From the NCBI GenBank assembly GCA_036736205.1, contig DAINMX010000310.1, positions 1-6,381 on the forward strand: a stretch of DNA of 6,381 bases, given 5' to 3'. The translations under genes were made by a program, and so were the position numbers. The stretch is from XYA12-FULL-58-9 sp001798605. Its GTDB lineage: Bacteria > Myxococcota > XYA12-FULL-58-9. The notes under the pieces are model-generated. The model saw nothing but the letters and a program-made list of their open reading frames with translations, ran no database searches and had not been told where the DNA came from. Below, piece by piece: positions 6,311-6,381 of the stretch (position 1 is the first letter of the stretch; the number at the start of each line of letters is the position of its first letter).

Positions 6311-6335
6311 GTCGACCGCACCCGACCACGTCCGC

Positions 6336-6380
6336 TCAACGCGTCAGGGGAGAAGCTATCCATTTCCGTACCTTGTCGAA
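6336..6380 (-). CDS. Possible 3' end of an upstream minus-strand gene
   Basis: One minus-strand frame enters from the right edge and reads FDKVRKWIASPLTR before a TGA ending at 6336. The composition looks like a natural C-terminus, but 14 residues cannot identify a family. A second minus-strand frame is also open from the edge to 6256 and reads through the 9-bp repeats as STPSTPSTP, so the choice of frame is uncertain. Between 5985 and 6335 no credible gene was seen; that stretch holds the promoter candidate, repeats and leader structures listed separately. Confidence 0.25.
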   Translation of the reverse strand, partial: FDKVRKWIASPLTR

Positions 6381-6381
6381 G

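Noticed and set aside
6310..6381. Plus-strand frame at the right edge reading GEAIHFRTLSK
   Set aside because: It has no start codon in the window and too few residues to recognise; the minus-strand frame is at least as plausible.

Overview
The window is dominated by one minus-strand block of four tightly packed genes, about 5.5 kb long. The moderately high GC content, the alanine- and glycine-rich proteins, the lipoprotein starting with a Cys-x-Tyr-x-x-Asp-Asn-Pro mature end, the EF-hand loop and the type of sigma factor suggest a deltaproteobacterial lineage (Myxococcota, Bradymonadota or a relative). That placement is an inference from protein style, not from a marker gene.

Layout. Bases 2-373 (+) hold the end of a repeat protein built of 56-residue WxELGxSxS...DGTG..VVxW units. 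It stops in mid-repeat and is probably truncated or decaying. Bases 374-451 separate it from the convergent minus-strand block. Read on the minus strand, the block has four genes in this order: (1) a 714-aa lipoprotein with two carboxypeptidase-regulatory-like domains, a run of Ig-like repeats and an unrecognised C-terminal domain (5984-3840); (2) an ECF-type sigma factor with an unusual hydrophobic tail (3824-3123); (3) a single-pass membrane protein with a DUF4384-like C-terminal domain, positioned like an anti-sigma factor (3126-2170); (4) an exported caspase-family (C14) protein with a His/Cys dyad, an EF-hand loop and two C-terminal membrane segments (2173-452). The gaps are 15 bp, then an ATGA overlap, then a GTGA overlap, so the four genes look like one translationally coupled operon.

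Upstream of the lipoprotein (5985-6381) there is a long non-coding leader. It has a sigma-70-like promoter candidate (GAGACA-17-TATAGT on the minus strand) abutted by three perfect copies of a 9-bp repeat (GGGGTTGAG on the plus strand), a stable hairpin, an imperfect palindrome and a tiny possible leader ORF. A possible 3' end of another minus-strand gene lies at the right edge.

Working model (inference): a surface lipoprotein, a sigma/membrane-protein regulatory pair and an envelope caspase are made together. This could be an envelope-sensing system with a caspase output. The membrane protein could hold the sigma factor at the membrane, and calcium binding could modulate the caspase. None of these functional links is demonstrated by the sequence alone.
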